A stretch of 26,130 nt of DNA from Arthrobacter sp. (GTDB lineage Bacteria > Actinomycetota > Actinomycetes > Actinomycetales > Micrococcaceae), in NCBI GenBank assembly GCA_031178585.1, contig JAPSIT010000023.1, forward strand, positions 1 through 26,130. The letters are read 5' to 3'. The notes below the pieces were generated by a model. The model made no database searches. It was not told the origin of the DNA and was given only the letters and a program-made list of their open reading frames with translations. How positions within the stretch are numbered: the first letter of the stretch is position 1; every line of letters begins with the position of its first letter. This document shows, one piece after another, positions 7,277 through 14,936 of this stretch. A program made the position numbers and the translations under genes.

Positions 7277-8415
7277 ACCGTGTCCCCCACCAGTTGCCGC
7301 TCAGATCCGGGTGCCCGCAGTTCCGGCTCGGCTGCCCGGAGTTCGGCGACTGTGGACACCTCGACGGGGAGACCCGTTTCGGCTGACTCTGCTGCTGCCA
7401 ACGCCACCGCGAGGGCGTTGCGGGCATCGGTCCAACCCGGTCCCGCTTGGGCGGAGGCATCCACGCCGTCCCGGTGTGAAATGACGGCATCCGCGAACCG
7501 GGCCACTTCCGCGGTGTAGGCGTCGTGGAAAAGATCCACGTTCAGCCGCACGGTGGCCGAGCCGATACCGGCCGCGGTGTAGCTCACCGCCCCCGAGGCC
7601 TGGGGACCGCCGGCCGTCACCATGCCCGCGGAGCCGAAGACCTCGCCACGCACGTCATAACCATAGAGCGCGTTGAAGTTCGCCTCGGCCACGGCGATGG
7701 CGCCGTTGCTGTAGGTCACAGTGACAACCGCCGTGTCGAGGAGCCCTCCGGCTTTCGCTGCCGGCGCCACGAGGGCGTCAGCGACGGCGTGGACGCGGAC
7801 AGGAACAGCACCGGGATTAAGCCAGTTGAGCGTGTCAAAGTCATGAATCAGCGTCTCCAAAAAGATTGTCCGTGGCGGGATCCGCTCAGGGTTCGCGATG
7901 CCGGCTGCTGTTCCCGGATCCCGTGTCAGCGACCGGAGCAGCTGGGGGACTCCCACCACGCCGTCGTCGATCAGTTTCCGTGCAGCCGCGAAGTCCACCG
8001 CAAACCGCCGGTTGAAGCCGAACTGCACCATGGCCCCGGCGTTCTCGGCTGCCTCCATCGCTCCGTCCAGCTCCTCGACGGTGCGACCTCCTGGCTTTTC
8101 GCAGAAGACGTCCTTGCCGGCCTGTGCAGCGGCGGCGATGAGTTCCGCGTGGAAACGTGCAGGCGCGGCGATCAGCACCGCATCGACGTCGGGATCAGAA
8201 AGCACGTCAGCCGGGTCGGTGCTGATTTTGGCAACTCCCAGCCTGCTGGCCAAGGCTTCCACCGCGGGCAGCGCGGGATCGGCAATGGCTTCGAGACGCG
8301 CATTGGGTATACGGCGGGCAACGGACTCGGCGTGGAAACCGCCGATCCAGCCCGCGCCGATTACGGCGATGCGGGCTGGCCGGTCAGCGCTGACCGGGTG
8401 CTGTAGGTACGTCAT
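7273..8415 (-). CDS. Gfo/Idh/MocA family oxidoreductase (inositol dehydrogenase-like)
   Basis: A 380-aa NAD(P)-dependent dehydrogenase acting on a sugar or cyclitol. The N-terminal Rossmann domain shows RIAVIGAGWIGGFHAESVA (about 15-33), and the family's catalytic lysine is in DVFCEKPGGRTVEEL. The C-terminal beta-sheet substrate domain follows from about residue 135, including LIHDFDTLNWL. The arrangement resembles inositol 2-dehydrogenases, but the substrate cannot be fixed. ATG 8415 is preceded by GGGAGA at a good distance. It is first in a two-gene operon with the isomerase and divergent from a LacI regulator; two matching operators lie in the shared intergenic region, so both genes are probably induced together by a pathway sugar. 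Confidence 0.88.
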   Translation of the reverse strand: MTYLQHPVSADRPARIAVIGAGWIGGFHAESVARRIPNARLEAIADPALPAVEALASRLGVAKISTDPADVLSDPDVDAVLIAAPARFHAELIAAAAQAGKDVFCEKPGGRTVEELDGAMEAAENAGAMVQFGFNRRFAVDFAAARKLIDDGVVGVPQLLRSLTRDPGTAAGIANPERIPPRTIFLETLIHDFDTLNWLNPGAVPVRVHAVADALVAPAAKAGGLLDTAVVTVTYSNGAIAVAEANFNALYGYDVRGEVFGSAGMVTAGGPQASGAVSYTAAGIGSATVRLNVDLFHDAYTAEVARFADAVISHRDGVDASAQAGPGWTDARNALAVALAAAESAETGLPVEVSTVAELRAAEPELRAPGSERQLVGDTV

Positions 8416-8455
8416 GGGTTCTCCCGGGGCTTGGTTGGAACATCAAACGGTAAAG

Positions 8456-8469
8456 CTAGATCGTTCTAG
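8456..8469. promoter_or_regulatory. LacI-type operator 1 (dehydrogenase side)
   Basis: CTAGATCGTTCTAG is a 14-bp near-perfect palindrome with a central CG, the classic LacI-family operator form. It sits downstream of a minus-strand TTGACT (8468-8473) and before a possible TACCGT -10 (8447-8452; 15-bp spacer), where a bound repressor would block the dehydrogenase/isomerase operon. Confidence 0.72.
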
Positions 8470-8502
8470 TCAAACCATCGTGACAGTGAAACCGCCGTCT
8501 GT

Positions 8503-8515
8503 CTAGATCGTTCTA
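8503..8515. promoter_or_regulatory. LacI-type operator 2 (regulator side)
   Basis: CTAGATCGTTCTA repeats the first 13 bases of operator 1 exactly, with centres 47 bp apart. It abuts the plus-strand -10-like TAGACT at 8516-8521, so binding here would autoregulate the LacI gene. Two sites at this distance could also be bound by one looping tetramer. Confidence 0.72.
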
Positions 8516-8521
8516 TAGACT
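8516..8521 (+). promoter_or_regulatory. Probable -10 box of the LacI-family regulator
   Basis: TAGACT directly follows operator 2 and lies 20 bases before ATG 8542, leaving room for a short leader with the GGAGGAGG ribosome site. No clear -35 is seen at standard distance. Confidence 0.45.
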
Positions 8522-8541
8522 GATCCGGACGGAGGAGGAAC

Positions 8542-9549
8542 ATGACCGAACAGCAGCGCAGGCCCACCCTGGTGGATGTGGCCCAGGCGGCAGGGGTTTC
8601 GCGGGCGCTGGTCTCCATCGTGATGAGAGGAGCACCGGGCGCGTCGGAGTCCACGAGGCAGAAGGTCCTGGAAGCCGCACGGGATCTCGGCTACCGGCCT
8701 GACAGCCGGGCCCGCCTGCTGCGGAGCAGCCGCACCAGGCTGTTGGGCCTGAGCTTCTTCAGCTCCGAGGCCTTCCATGCCGAGATCGTGGACGCCGCCT
8801 ATGCCGAGGCAGCGGCGTGCGGATATGAGATCGCCCTGAGCGCAGTGGGCAGCGGCCGGCCGGAGGCGCGCGCGGCCGAATCGCTCCTCGATTTTGGTTC
8901 CGAGGCGCTGATCATGGTGTCCCCCACTCTCGGCGCCCCGGAGCTGGCCGGGTATGCTTCCAAAGTTCCGGTGGTCAGCCTTCTGCGGAACGACGTCGGT
9001 GGCCTGGTGGACTCGGTCAGCAGCGATGACAGCGCCGGCATCAGGCTGGCCGTGGACCACCTGGCCGGCCTCGGGCACCGCACCATCGTCCATGTCGACG
9101 GCGGCGCGGCCGTTTCCGCCAGCCAGCGCCGGGCGGCTTTCAGGGCTGAAGTGGAGCGCCACGGCCTTGAGGTGAGGATTGTCCCCGGCGGACCGACGGA
9201 AGAGGACGGGCTGAATGCATTCCGGTCCCTGCGCGGTAAACTCCCCTCCGCCATTCTCGCCTTCAACGACCGTTGCGCCCTCGGCCTGATCGAGGGCCTG
9301 CGTGCCGACGGGCTGAAGGTGCCTGATGACGTCTCAGTTCTCGGATACGACGACAGCCAGTTCGCCCGGCTCAGCTACATGCAGCTGTCGTCCGTGAGCC
9401 AGGACGCACCGTTGCTCGCTGCCACGGCCGTCAAACGGGCTGTTGACCGGATCGAAAAGTCGCAGGAGCCCGGCCACATCATCAGGACGCCGCACCTGGT
9501 GGTGCGCACGTCCACTGCAGCACCCCGTGACGGGAGACGCGGTAGCTAA
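8542..9549 (+). CDS. LacI family transcriptional regulator
   Basis: A 335-aa repressor with an N-terminal helix-turn-helix (TLVDVAQAAGVSRALVSIVM, about 9-28) and hinge helix (SRARLLRSSRT), then a periplasmic-binding-protein-like effector domain (LLGLSFFSSEAFHAEIV onward, with AILAFNDRCALGLIEGLR and DVSVLGYDDSQFARL). ATG 8542 has a strong GGAGGAGG site. It is divergent from the dehydrogenase/isomerase operon, and two copies of a LacI-type palindrome lie between them, so local control and autorepression are the likely roles. The effector is probably the sugar or cyclitol handled by that operon. Its TAA overlaps the stop of the convergent ABC ATPase gene by three bases. Confidence 0.92.
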   Translation: MTEQQRRPTLVDVAQAAGVSRALVSIVMRGAPGASESTRQKVLEAARDLGYRPDSRARLLRSSRTRLLGLSFFSSEAFHAEIVDAAYAEAAACGYEIALSAVGSGRPEARAAESLLDFGSEALIMVSPTLGAPELAGYASKVPVVSLLRNDVGGLVDSVSSDDSAGIRLAVDHLAGLGHRTIVHVDGGAAVSASQRRAAFRAEVERHGLEVRIVPGGPTEEDGLNAFRSLRGKLPSAILAFNDRCALGLIEGLRADGLKVPDDVSVLGYDDSQFARLSYMQLSSVSQDAPLLAATAVKRAVDRIEKSQEPGHIIRTPHLVVRTSTAAPRDGRRGS

Positions 9550-11087
9550 CTCCCCAAAAGCCTGCCATTCCTGAGTTCGACAATCCTGTGGGCGTGGGCC
9601 CGGGCGAAGGCCAGGTCGTGGGTCACCATCACGACGGCGGCACTCCGGTCCGTTGCCTGGGCAATGGAGGCGGCGAGCCGGTCCAGGCCGTGCGCGTCAA
9701 GCGCCACTGTGGGCTCGTCCAGTGCCAGGACCGCGGGCGTCCGTGCGAGGACGGTGGCCAGCGCCAGCAGGCGCTGTCCTGAGCCGGACAGCTCGTGGGG
9801 ATGGACAACGAGGGAGCTGCCGAGCCCCACCGACTCCAGCGCTTCCCGTGCCTTCGCTTGCGACTGCTGGCCGTACAGCCGCTCCAGCCCGAACATCACT
9901 TCTCTCTGCACTGTGCGCTCGAACAGCTGGTGATGGGGATGCTGGAACAGGAGACCGAGCCGCGCGGCAACGATGCCCGTGGGGACACCGGCGATCGATT
10001 CACCGGCCACCCGTACTTCCCCCTGCGCCGGCCGCAGCAAGCCGTTGCAGAGCCGGAGCAGCGTCGATTTCCCGGCGCCGTTGGGTCCGGTCACAGCGAG
10101 AATTTCGCCTGGGCTGACTTCCAGGTCAATTTCCTCCAGCAGCCGCCTGCCGCCGGACTGTTTGGCGTCGAAGCCGAAGGACACGCCGTCCAGTTCCAGC
10201 GCAGGGGCGGCAGGGGCGGACACAGCCGTGGGGGCGGCGGCAGCCCGGGGCGCCGCTCGGTCAGGAGACGGTCCGAAAGGCTCAGGGAGGATGACTCCGG
10301 AACCGGCCAGGGAACCTGCGGCCAGCAGCCGGTCCGGAGGCCCGGCTGCTGTGAGTGTCCCTTCATTCAGGACCAGCCACTGCGCCGCCGCCCGGGCCAG
10401 CTCATCGGCCTGCTGGCTCAAGACCACGACGGCGGTCCCTCTTGCCAGCAAGTCGGCGACGAGTTCCGTGATGGTCTGTGCCCCCGCGGAGTCCAGGGAC
10501 GCCAGGGGTTCGTCGAGGACCAGGACAGCGGGATCCGTGACGACGGCACACCCGACGGCCAGACGCCGCAGCTCTCCCCCGGACAGCGTTGCCGGGTCCC
10601 GTTCCAGCAGTCCTGTGAGGCCGGTTCGAGTGGCGGTGTCGGTCACGATCTGCATCATGTCCGCCCGGGCCACTCCCAGGTTTTCGAGGCCGAAAGCAAG
10701 CTCTTCAGCCACAGTGCTTCGCACCCCTGAAAGCATGGCTGCGGCATCTTGCGGGACGTAGCCCACATGCTCGGCCCAGGCGGCCGGGTCAATGTGGGGG
10801 TCACTCTCGTCACCGGCGAAAGTGAGCGGCCCGCCGTCGTCCGTGCTTCCCGGGACATCCACGTGCAGGGTACCCGTGAGCTTGCCGTCGCGTCCGCCCG
10901 CCAGCCAGGCCGCCAGCAACCGCCCCAGAGTGGATTTACCGCTGCCCGAACCGCCAAGCACGGCAGTCAGTGATCCCGGGGCAGCCATGAGGTCCACACT
11001 TCGCAGTGCCGGGGAGGAATCGCCATGAAATGTGAACGACGTGATGTGCGCGCACAGTGTTGCGCCGGCGGCAGCCCGGCTGCTCAC
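9546..11087 (-). CDS. ECF transporter ATPase, two fused ABC domains (EcfA1-EcfA2 type)
   Basis: A 513-aa protein with two ABC nucleotide-binding domains in one chain, the energy module of an energy-coupling-factor vitamin importer. Domain 1 has Walker A GGSGSGKST (about 45-53), Q-loop VPQD, signature LSGGELRR (about 168-175) and Walker B VLVLDEP. An Ala/Pro-rich linker at about 275-297 leads to domain 2: Walker A GPNGAGKST (about 334-342), FQHPHHQLF Q-loop typical of CbiO/EcfA, variant signature LSGSGQR (about 433-439) and Walker B LALDEP. Both catalytic glutamates are present. A longer frame opens at 11162, but GTG 11087 overlaps the T-component stop as GTGA and is the better start. It is last in the S-T-A operon. 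Confidence 0.9.
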   Translation of the reverse strand: MSSRAAAGATLCAHITSFTFHGDSSPALRSVDLMAAPGSLTAVLGGSGSGKSTLGRLLAAWLAGGRDGKLTGTLHVDVPGSTDDGGPLTFAGDESDPHIDPAAWAEHVGYVPQDAAAMLSGVRSTVAEELAFGLENLGVARADMMQIVTDTATRTGLTGLLERDPATLSGGELRRLAVGCAVVTDPAVLVLDEPLASLDSAGAQTITELVADLLARGTAVVVLSQQADELARAAAQWLVLNEGTLTAAGPPDRLLAAGSLAGSGVILPEPFGPSPDRAAPRAAAAPTAVSAPAAPALELDGVSFGFDAKQSGGRRLLEEIDLEVSPGEILAVTGPNGAGKSTLLRLCNGLLRPAQGEVRVAGESIAGVPTGIVAARLGLLFQHPHHQLFERTVQREVMFGLERLYGQQSQAKAREALESVGLGSSLVVHPHELSGSGQRLLALATVLARTPAVLALDEPTVALDAHGLDRLAASIAQATDRSAAVVMVTHDLAFARAHAHRIVELRNGRLLGS

Positions 11088-11842
11088 GCAGGCGTACCTG
11101 GAGAGTAGGTCGTCACAAGCCGCAGGACAACCGCACAAGCCGCGAGCAGGAGGACCGACCACCGGAAGACGCGCTGTCCTGCCGAATCGTGCACTGTCCG
11201 GTAGCTGGTCCTTGGACCTGGCCGTCGGAATCCGCGGGCATCAAGGGCCTGCGCGCGGGTGCCGGAGTCGTGGACGAGGCTGATCACCAGCGGAAACATT
11301 TGCAGCCGGAGGGCATGCAGGCGGCTGCGGAAGTCCTTCCCGATCACCAGTCCGCGGGACTCCTGCGCCTGGCGCACAGTCTGGAGCCGCGCCGCAATGA
11401 TGGGGGCGAGCAAGAGGGTGGAGGCCAGTATGTAGCCGAACTGCGGCGGCACACGGAGCGTTGTCAGCGCCGCCACCAGGTCCGGAATCCCGATGCTGAA
11501 GGCGAACACCATCAGCACCAGCACGAAGGCGGAGGTTCTCAGCCCCATATCCACCGCAAACCCCAGCCCTTCAGCTGTCACCCTGGCCGGCCCGAAGGCG
11601 GCGAGGACAATGCGCCCCTCCGGGAAAAACAGGCCGTGCATCAGCAACAAGGAAAGCCAGAAAGGCACCAGGATCGCCCCTCCGGCGAGGAGGACGCGGC
11701 GGGCGGTGCCCGTCAGGGCCGCCAGCGCTGCGGCGCCGGCAGCGACGGTGAGGGACACCTGCCAGTTGGAGGCCGCCGTCATGATCGCCAGGACTGCGGC
11801 CGCCGCGGCCAGCAGGGTAAGGGGGTTGAGTCGCGACGCCAC
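11084..11842 (-). CDS. ECF transporter transmembrane component (EcfT)
   Basis: The scaffold membrane protein of an ECF importer, about 252 aa from the chosen start. It has several hydrophobic helices (LTLLAAAAAVLAIMTAAS, VSLTVAAGAAALAALTG, FGYILASTLLLAPIIAA). Near the C-terminus are the two coupling-helix motifs that contact the ATPases: SRG in QESRGLVIGKDF and ARG in QALDARGFRRPG. The frame stays open to TTG 11944, but that would overlap the S-component gene by 86 bp with a Lys/Pro-rich shadow of its tail. GTG 11842, 16 bp past the S-component stop, gives the usual EcfT beginning (VASRLNPLTLL). The exact start remains uncertain. Its TGA overlaps the ATPase start as GTGA. Confidence 0.85.
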   Translation of the reverse strand: MASRLNPLTLLAAAAAVLAIMTAASNWQVSLTVAAGAAALAALTGTARRVLLAGGAILVPFWLSLLLMHGLFFPEGRIVLAAFGPARVTAEGLGFAVDMGLRTSAFVLVLMVFAFSIGIPDLVAALTTLRVPPQFGYILASTLLLAPIIAARLQTVRQAQESRGLVIGKDFRSRLHALRLQMFPLVISLVHDSGTRAQALDARGFRRPGPRTSYRTVHDSAGQRVFRWSVLLLAACAVVLRLVTTYSPGTPA

Positions 11843-11858
11843 GTCTGTGATGCGAGCC

Positions 11859-12710
11859 TTAGGCGTTTTTCCGGGCGGCGGTTTCCCCGGCAGCGTTTTT
11901 CTCGGCTGTGTTCTTGCCGGCCAGGACGTTAAAGCGCCGCACAAACGGGAACTGGAAGGTGGTGCGGCGCGGCAGGGCGTAGACGAGCAGGGCGGCGATG
12001 GCGAACACGATGGCCTTGTCCATCGGGTCCGAGATCAGGGCCTGCTTGGTGATGGCGGCGAGCAGGGTGTCGCCCATTGCCCGGAAGGCGCTGACGATGG
12101 CACCGGTACCCGCGCCGGAGGTGCCGCCAAAAACGAATGCCGCGATGGGGGCCGAGACCACGCCGGCGAGGATTCCGGTGGCAAAGCCGGCAACGGGGGC
12201 CAGGTAGAAGCGGCGGAACAGCCCGTAGCGGGCGGCCGTTCCCGCGAGGAACCCGATCAGCGCGGAGCCGGCTGCGAAGGGAAGGACCGTGGGGTTAATG
12301 AAGGACCAGACGATGCTGCTCAGGGCCCCGGTGGCCGCTCCGGCGGCCGGGCCCGCGAGAACTGCGATCAGGACAGTGCCGATGGCGTCGAAGTAGAAAG
12401 GCAGGCCGCTGGTGCCCATAAGCTGCCCGAGCACGATGTTCAGCACGAGAGCCACCGGCATGAGAACCACGGTCGACGTCGGAAGCGTGGGCAGAACCCC
12501 GGCGATCAGCAAGGCTGCGCCGAGCAGGAAACCGCCCAGGGCCACGAGTGCGGAGACGCTGCTGAGCCCGCCGGTGATGTCGGTGGGCTGGGTGAGCACA
12601 AGGTAGATGAAGGTGGCCCCGATCGCGGCAGCGCCGAGAAGTTCGAGCAGCCGGCGCTTGCGGGCCGACTGCTCCCCAGGGGTCGGGAGGGTCAGGGAAG
12701 GCTGAGACAT
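11859..12710 (-). CDS. ECF transporter substrate-binding S component, substrate unknown
   Basis: A 283-aa integral membrane protein with some six to eight hydrophobic segments, encoded directly before EcfT and the fused ATPase, which identifies it as the specificity component. The segment LPFYFDAIGTVLIAVLAGP with nearby GAATGAL resembles the loop-helix region seen in other S components. The N-terminal 20 residues and the Lys/Ala/Thr-rich C-terminal 20 residues are probably cytosolic. ATG 12710 has AAAGGA upstream. I cannot match it to a named vitamin family. The nucleoside hydrolase 166 bp upstream on the same strand points to a nucleobase, nucleoside or nucleoside-derived cofactor precursor; that is inference. 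No TPP, preQ1 or purine riboswitch hallmark was recognised in the gap. Confidence 0.82.
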   Translation of the reverse strand: MSQPSLTLPTPGEQSARKRRLLELLGAAAIGATFIYLVLTQPTDITGGLSSVSALVALGGFLLGAALLIAGVLPTLPTSTVVLMPVALVLNIVLGQLMGTSGLPFYFDAIGTVLIAVLAGPAAGAATGALSSIVWSFINPTVLPFAAGSALIGFLAGTAARYGLFRRFYLAPVAGFATGILAGVVSAPIAAFVFGGTSGAGTGAIVSAFRAMGDTLLAAITKQALISDPMDKAIVFAIAALLVYALPRRTTFQFPFVRRFNVLAGKNTAEKNAAGETAARKNA

Positions 12711-12876
12711 GATGGGTCCTTTGGCTGATGACGGCGGCTCCGCCCTGTGGCGTGATCTTCCGCGTACGCAAAACAGGGCGCCTATGTCACCTCGACGCGG
12801 CTACCATCCTACCGAGCTGCGGGCACGGCTTGCTACAGAGCTGCGGGGCATGCCCTGCTCCAGCGGGAACTGCGGC
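12711..12876 (-). promoter_or_regulatory. Leader region between nucleoside hydrolase and ECF S-component genes
   Basis: This 166-bp gap is longer than others in the run. It holds a minus-strand TAGGAT (12806-12811) that could be a -10 box, two copies of GAGCTGCGGG (12814-12823 and 12838-12847, 24 bp apart) and the 10-bp palindrome GGGCATGCCC (12846-12855). These suggest an internal promoter or transcript structure, but no known riboswitch core was recognised and no good -35 is present. Confidence 0.35.
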
Positions 12877-13953
12877 CTAACCGTCGACGGCGGAGCGGGG
12901 CGTCAGCGTGCGGGCCAGCGCACCGACAGAGGAGATCAGCTCGTCGAAGCACTGCTCCGGTTCGTTCCAGGTCACGATCCGGGCGTTGGGAGGTTCATTC
13001 CAAATGCCGCGGAAGTCAGCTACCGTGGTGCCCATGAGGCGGGGCGCTGCCGTTTCGACGTGGACGGTCGCTGTGCGCGTCCGGAACGGGGTGCGGCCGA
13101 TGGCAGCGGCGGCCGCGAAGGCGTCGTGCATGTGCGCGATGTAGCCCTGGTCGTAGAGCCGGTGGAATTCCAGGTAGAAGCGGATGGCGTCCGAGAGGCA
13201 GGCCACCAGCGGGTTGTCTGAAACACTGCGCTGTCCTTCACGCTGCTCCGGCAGCACGAGTTCCGGTTCACGTGCCCCGGCGGCCTCCCCCAGCCTCTGC
13301 AGGTGTTCGGGCCGCAGCTCGATCCGTTCGGTCGTTTCAAGGGCGCAGACAACCGGCAGCCGGTCCTCGGGCAGACCGTTGTAGGCCGTGAAGACCTCCT
13401 GGGCGGCATGCGGATCAACGGACACGTTCCACTCGGCGGTGGGCGTGGTGTTGCCCTGGTAGTTGAAGCACCCGCCCATGATCACCAGGCCCTTGAGCAG
13501 CGTTGGCAGCTCAGGCTCGCGGCGCAGGGCCAGGGCGAAGTTGGTCAGCGGGCCGGTGATGAGGCCGGTGATCTGACCGGGATGGGCGCGGACAGTGTCT
13601 ACCCAGACATCAACGGCATGCCGCGGTGAAATGTCCTGCACTGGAGGCGGAAGCTCCGCGTAGCCGATCCCCTGCGGCCCGTGGGTCTCTTCCGTGGTGA
13701 CCAGCGGAATCTCTAGCGGCACCTCGGCGCCAACGGCTACTTCCACACCGGATCTGCCGCAGAGTTCCAGCAGAGCCAGATTGTTCAGCGCCACCTGCCG
13801 GGCACCCACATTTCCCGCGGTGCAGGTGATGGCCTCGAGCCGGACCTCGGGGCGGGACAGCAGGTAGACCAGCGCCAGCGCGTCGTCGATCCCGGTGTCG
13901 ACGTCCATGAGGACAGAGTGCGCCAGGCCAGCTTCCATCAAACCTGTGTCCAT
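12877..13953 (-). CDS. Nucleoside hydrolase (IunH/URH family)
   Basis: A 358-aa calcium-dependent N-ribosyl hydrolase that splits nucleosides into base and ribose. The N-terminal DVDTGIDDALAL (D17, D19, D23, D24) is the family's metal and ribose-binding signature. TAEWNVSVDPHAAQEVF corresponds to the N-x(4)-DP-E/H region and MHDAFAAAAAI to the conserved C-terminal HD. ATG 13953 shares one base with the aldo/keto reductase stop (TAATG), so they are co-translated; ATG 13938 is an alternative start. Base specificity cannot be told from these motifs. The ECF transporter downstream may import its substrate or product. Length is somewhat above the usual 310-340 aa. Confidence 0.9.
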   Translation of the reverse strand: MDTGLMEAGLAHSVLMDVDTGIDDALALVYLLSRPEVRLEAITCTAGNVGARQVALNNLALLELCGRSGVEVAVGAEVPLEIPLVTTEETHGPQGIGYAELPPPVQDISPRHAVDVWVDTVRAHPGQITGLITGPLTNFALALRREPELPTLLKGLVIMGGCFNYQGNTTPTAEWNVSVDPHAAQEVFTAYNGLPEDRLPVVCALETTERIELRPEHLQRLGEAAGAREPELVLPEQREGQRSVSDNPLVACLSDAIRFYLEFHRLYDQGYIAHMHDAFAAAAAIGRTPFRTRTATVHVETAAPRLMGTTVADFRGIWNEPPNARIVTWNEPEQCFDELISSVGALARTLTPRSAVDG

Positions 13954-14930
13954 TAAAAAAGGGCAACCTTGGGTGTCCGCGGGAAGATCCTGTCCAGTTC
14001 TGCAAGCTCGGCCTTGTCCGGGACCCAGGCCACAGCTTCGGCATTCTGCCGGACCTGTTCGGGCCGGGTGGCCCCGGCGATGACGCTGCTGACGGAGGGC
14101 TGCGCCGCCAGCCAGGAGAAGGCAACCTGGACCTCGGTGAGTCCGCGTTCTGCGGCGAAGTCACTGAACTCCTTCAACTGCTGCCAGTCGGCCTCGTCCA
14201 CCAGGTGCGTCCGGGTATGGCTCAGCCGCGTGCCTTCGGGCGCCTGGTGCGGTGCGTATTTTCCGGTCAGGAGCCCGTTCGCCAGGGGGAAATAGGGCAG
14301 CACCCCGATTCCATAGGCTTCAGCGGCGGGCGTGACCTCCAGCTCAGCCCGGCGGTCCAGCAGGTTGTAGTGGTTTTGGGCAGAAATGAACCGTGCCCCG
14401 CCCCGGACCCGGGCGACGTATTCGGCTTCGGCGATCTGCCAGCCGGCCCGGTTGGAGTGGCCGATGTACCGGACCTTGCCGCTGGTCACCAGGTCGTTCA
14501 GGGCATCCAGGGTCTCTTCGATCGGCGTCAGCGGATCCGGGGTGTGGAACTGGTACAGGTCGATCCAGTCCGTACCCAGCCGCCGCAGGGAGGCCTCCGC
14601 GGCCCGGATGATGTAGCTCCGGGATCCGCGGGCGCCGTAGTCCTTGCCGTTGGTGCCGCGCATGTCCAGACCAAACTTGGTGGCGACTACCGCTTCGGCC
14701 CGCCTGCTGCCGAGGGCCTTGCCGAGCATGGTTTCGCTCAGGCCGGGTTCCCGGCCGTACGAGTCTGCAACATCGAAGAGGGTCACCCCGGCGTCGAGGG
14801 CGGCATGTACGACGGCGTCAGTCCCCTCCTGCGACTCGGTCACTGTATTTGCCCGGCCGAGATTGTTGCAGCCAAGTCCCACAACGGAGACGGTCAGTCC
14901 GGATGTTCCCAGCCTGCGGTATTCAGTCAT
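13953..14930 (-). CDS. Aldo/keto reductase
   Basis: A 325-aa NADPH-dependent TIM-barrel oxidoreductase. The catalytic tetrad is visible: D53 and Y58 in LFDVADSYGRE, K85 in VVATKFG and H129 in LYQFHTPDP. Cofactor-binding residues are in the C-terminal VIAGATRPEQVRQNAEA. It begins the run that continues with the nucleoside hydrolase (one-base overlap) and the ECF transporter. A TAGGGT box exactly six bases before ATG 14930, with no ribosome site in between, indicates a leaderless transcript starting here. Members of this group act on many carbonyls, so the substrate is open. Reduction of a released sugar or carbonyl product is one possibility. Confidence 0.9.
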   Translation of the reverse strand: MTEYRRLGTSGLTVSVVGLGCNNLGRANTVTESQEGTDAVVHAALDAGVTLFDVADSYGREPGLSETMLGKALGSRRAEAVVATKFGLDMRGTNGKDYGARGSRSYIIRAAEASLRRLGTDWIDLYQFHTPDPLTPIEETLDALNDLVTSGKVRYIGHSNRAGWQIAEAEYVARVRGGARFISAQNHYNLLDRRAELEVTPAAEAYGIGVLPYFPLANGLLTGKYAPHQAPEGTRLSHTRTHLVDEADWQQLKEFSDFAAERGLTEVQVAFSWLAAQPSVSSVIAGATRPEQVRQNAEAVAWVPDKAELAELDRIFPRTPKVALF

Positions 14931-14936
14931 GAAAAC

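Noticed and set aside
9546..11162. ATPase starting at 11162
   Set aside because: The additional 25 residues overlap the EcfT coding region by 79 bp, while GTG 11087 gives a GTGA coupling with the EcfT stop.
11084..11944. EcfT starting at TTG 11944
   Set aside because: It would overlap the S-component gene by 86 bp, and the added 34 residues (PARTQPRKTLPGKPP) look like a frame-shifted shadow of the S-component tail. GTG 11842 gives a normal EcfT start.
11493..12728. A 411-codon plus-strand open frame over the ECF S and T genes
   Set aside because: The product is Gly/Arg/Glu/Gln-rich low complexity, as expected opposite hydrophobic membrane-protein codons. The minus-strand genes are clearly real.
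12711..12876. TPP, preQ1 or purine riboswitch before the ECF S component
   Set aside because: I looked for the conserved core segments by eye on the minus strand and found none; the gap is also short for a TPP element plus expression platform.
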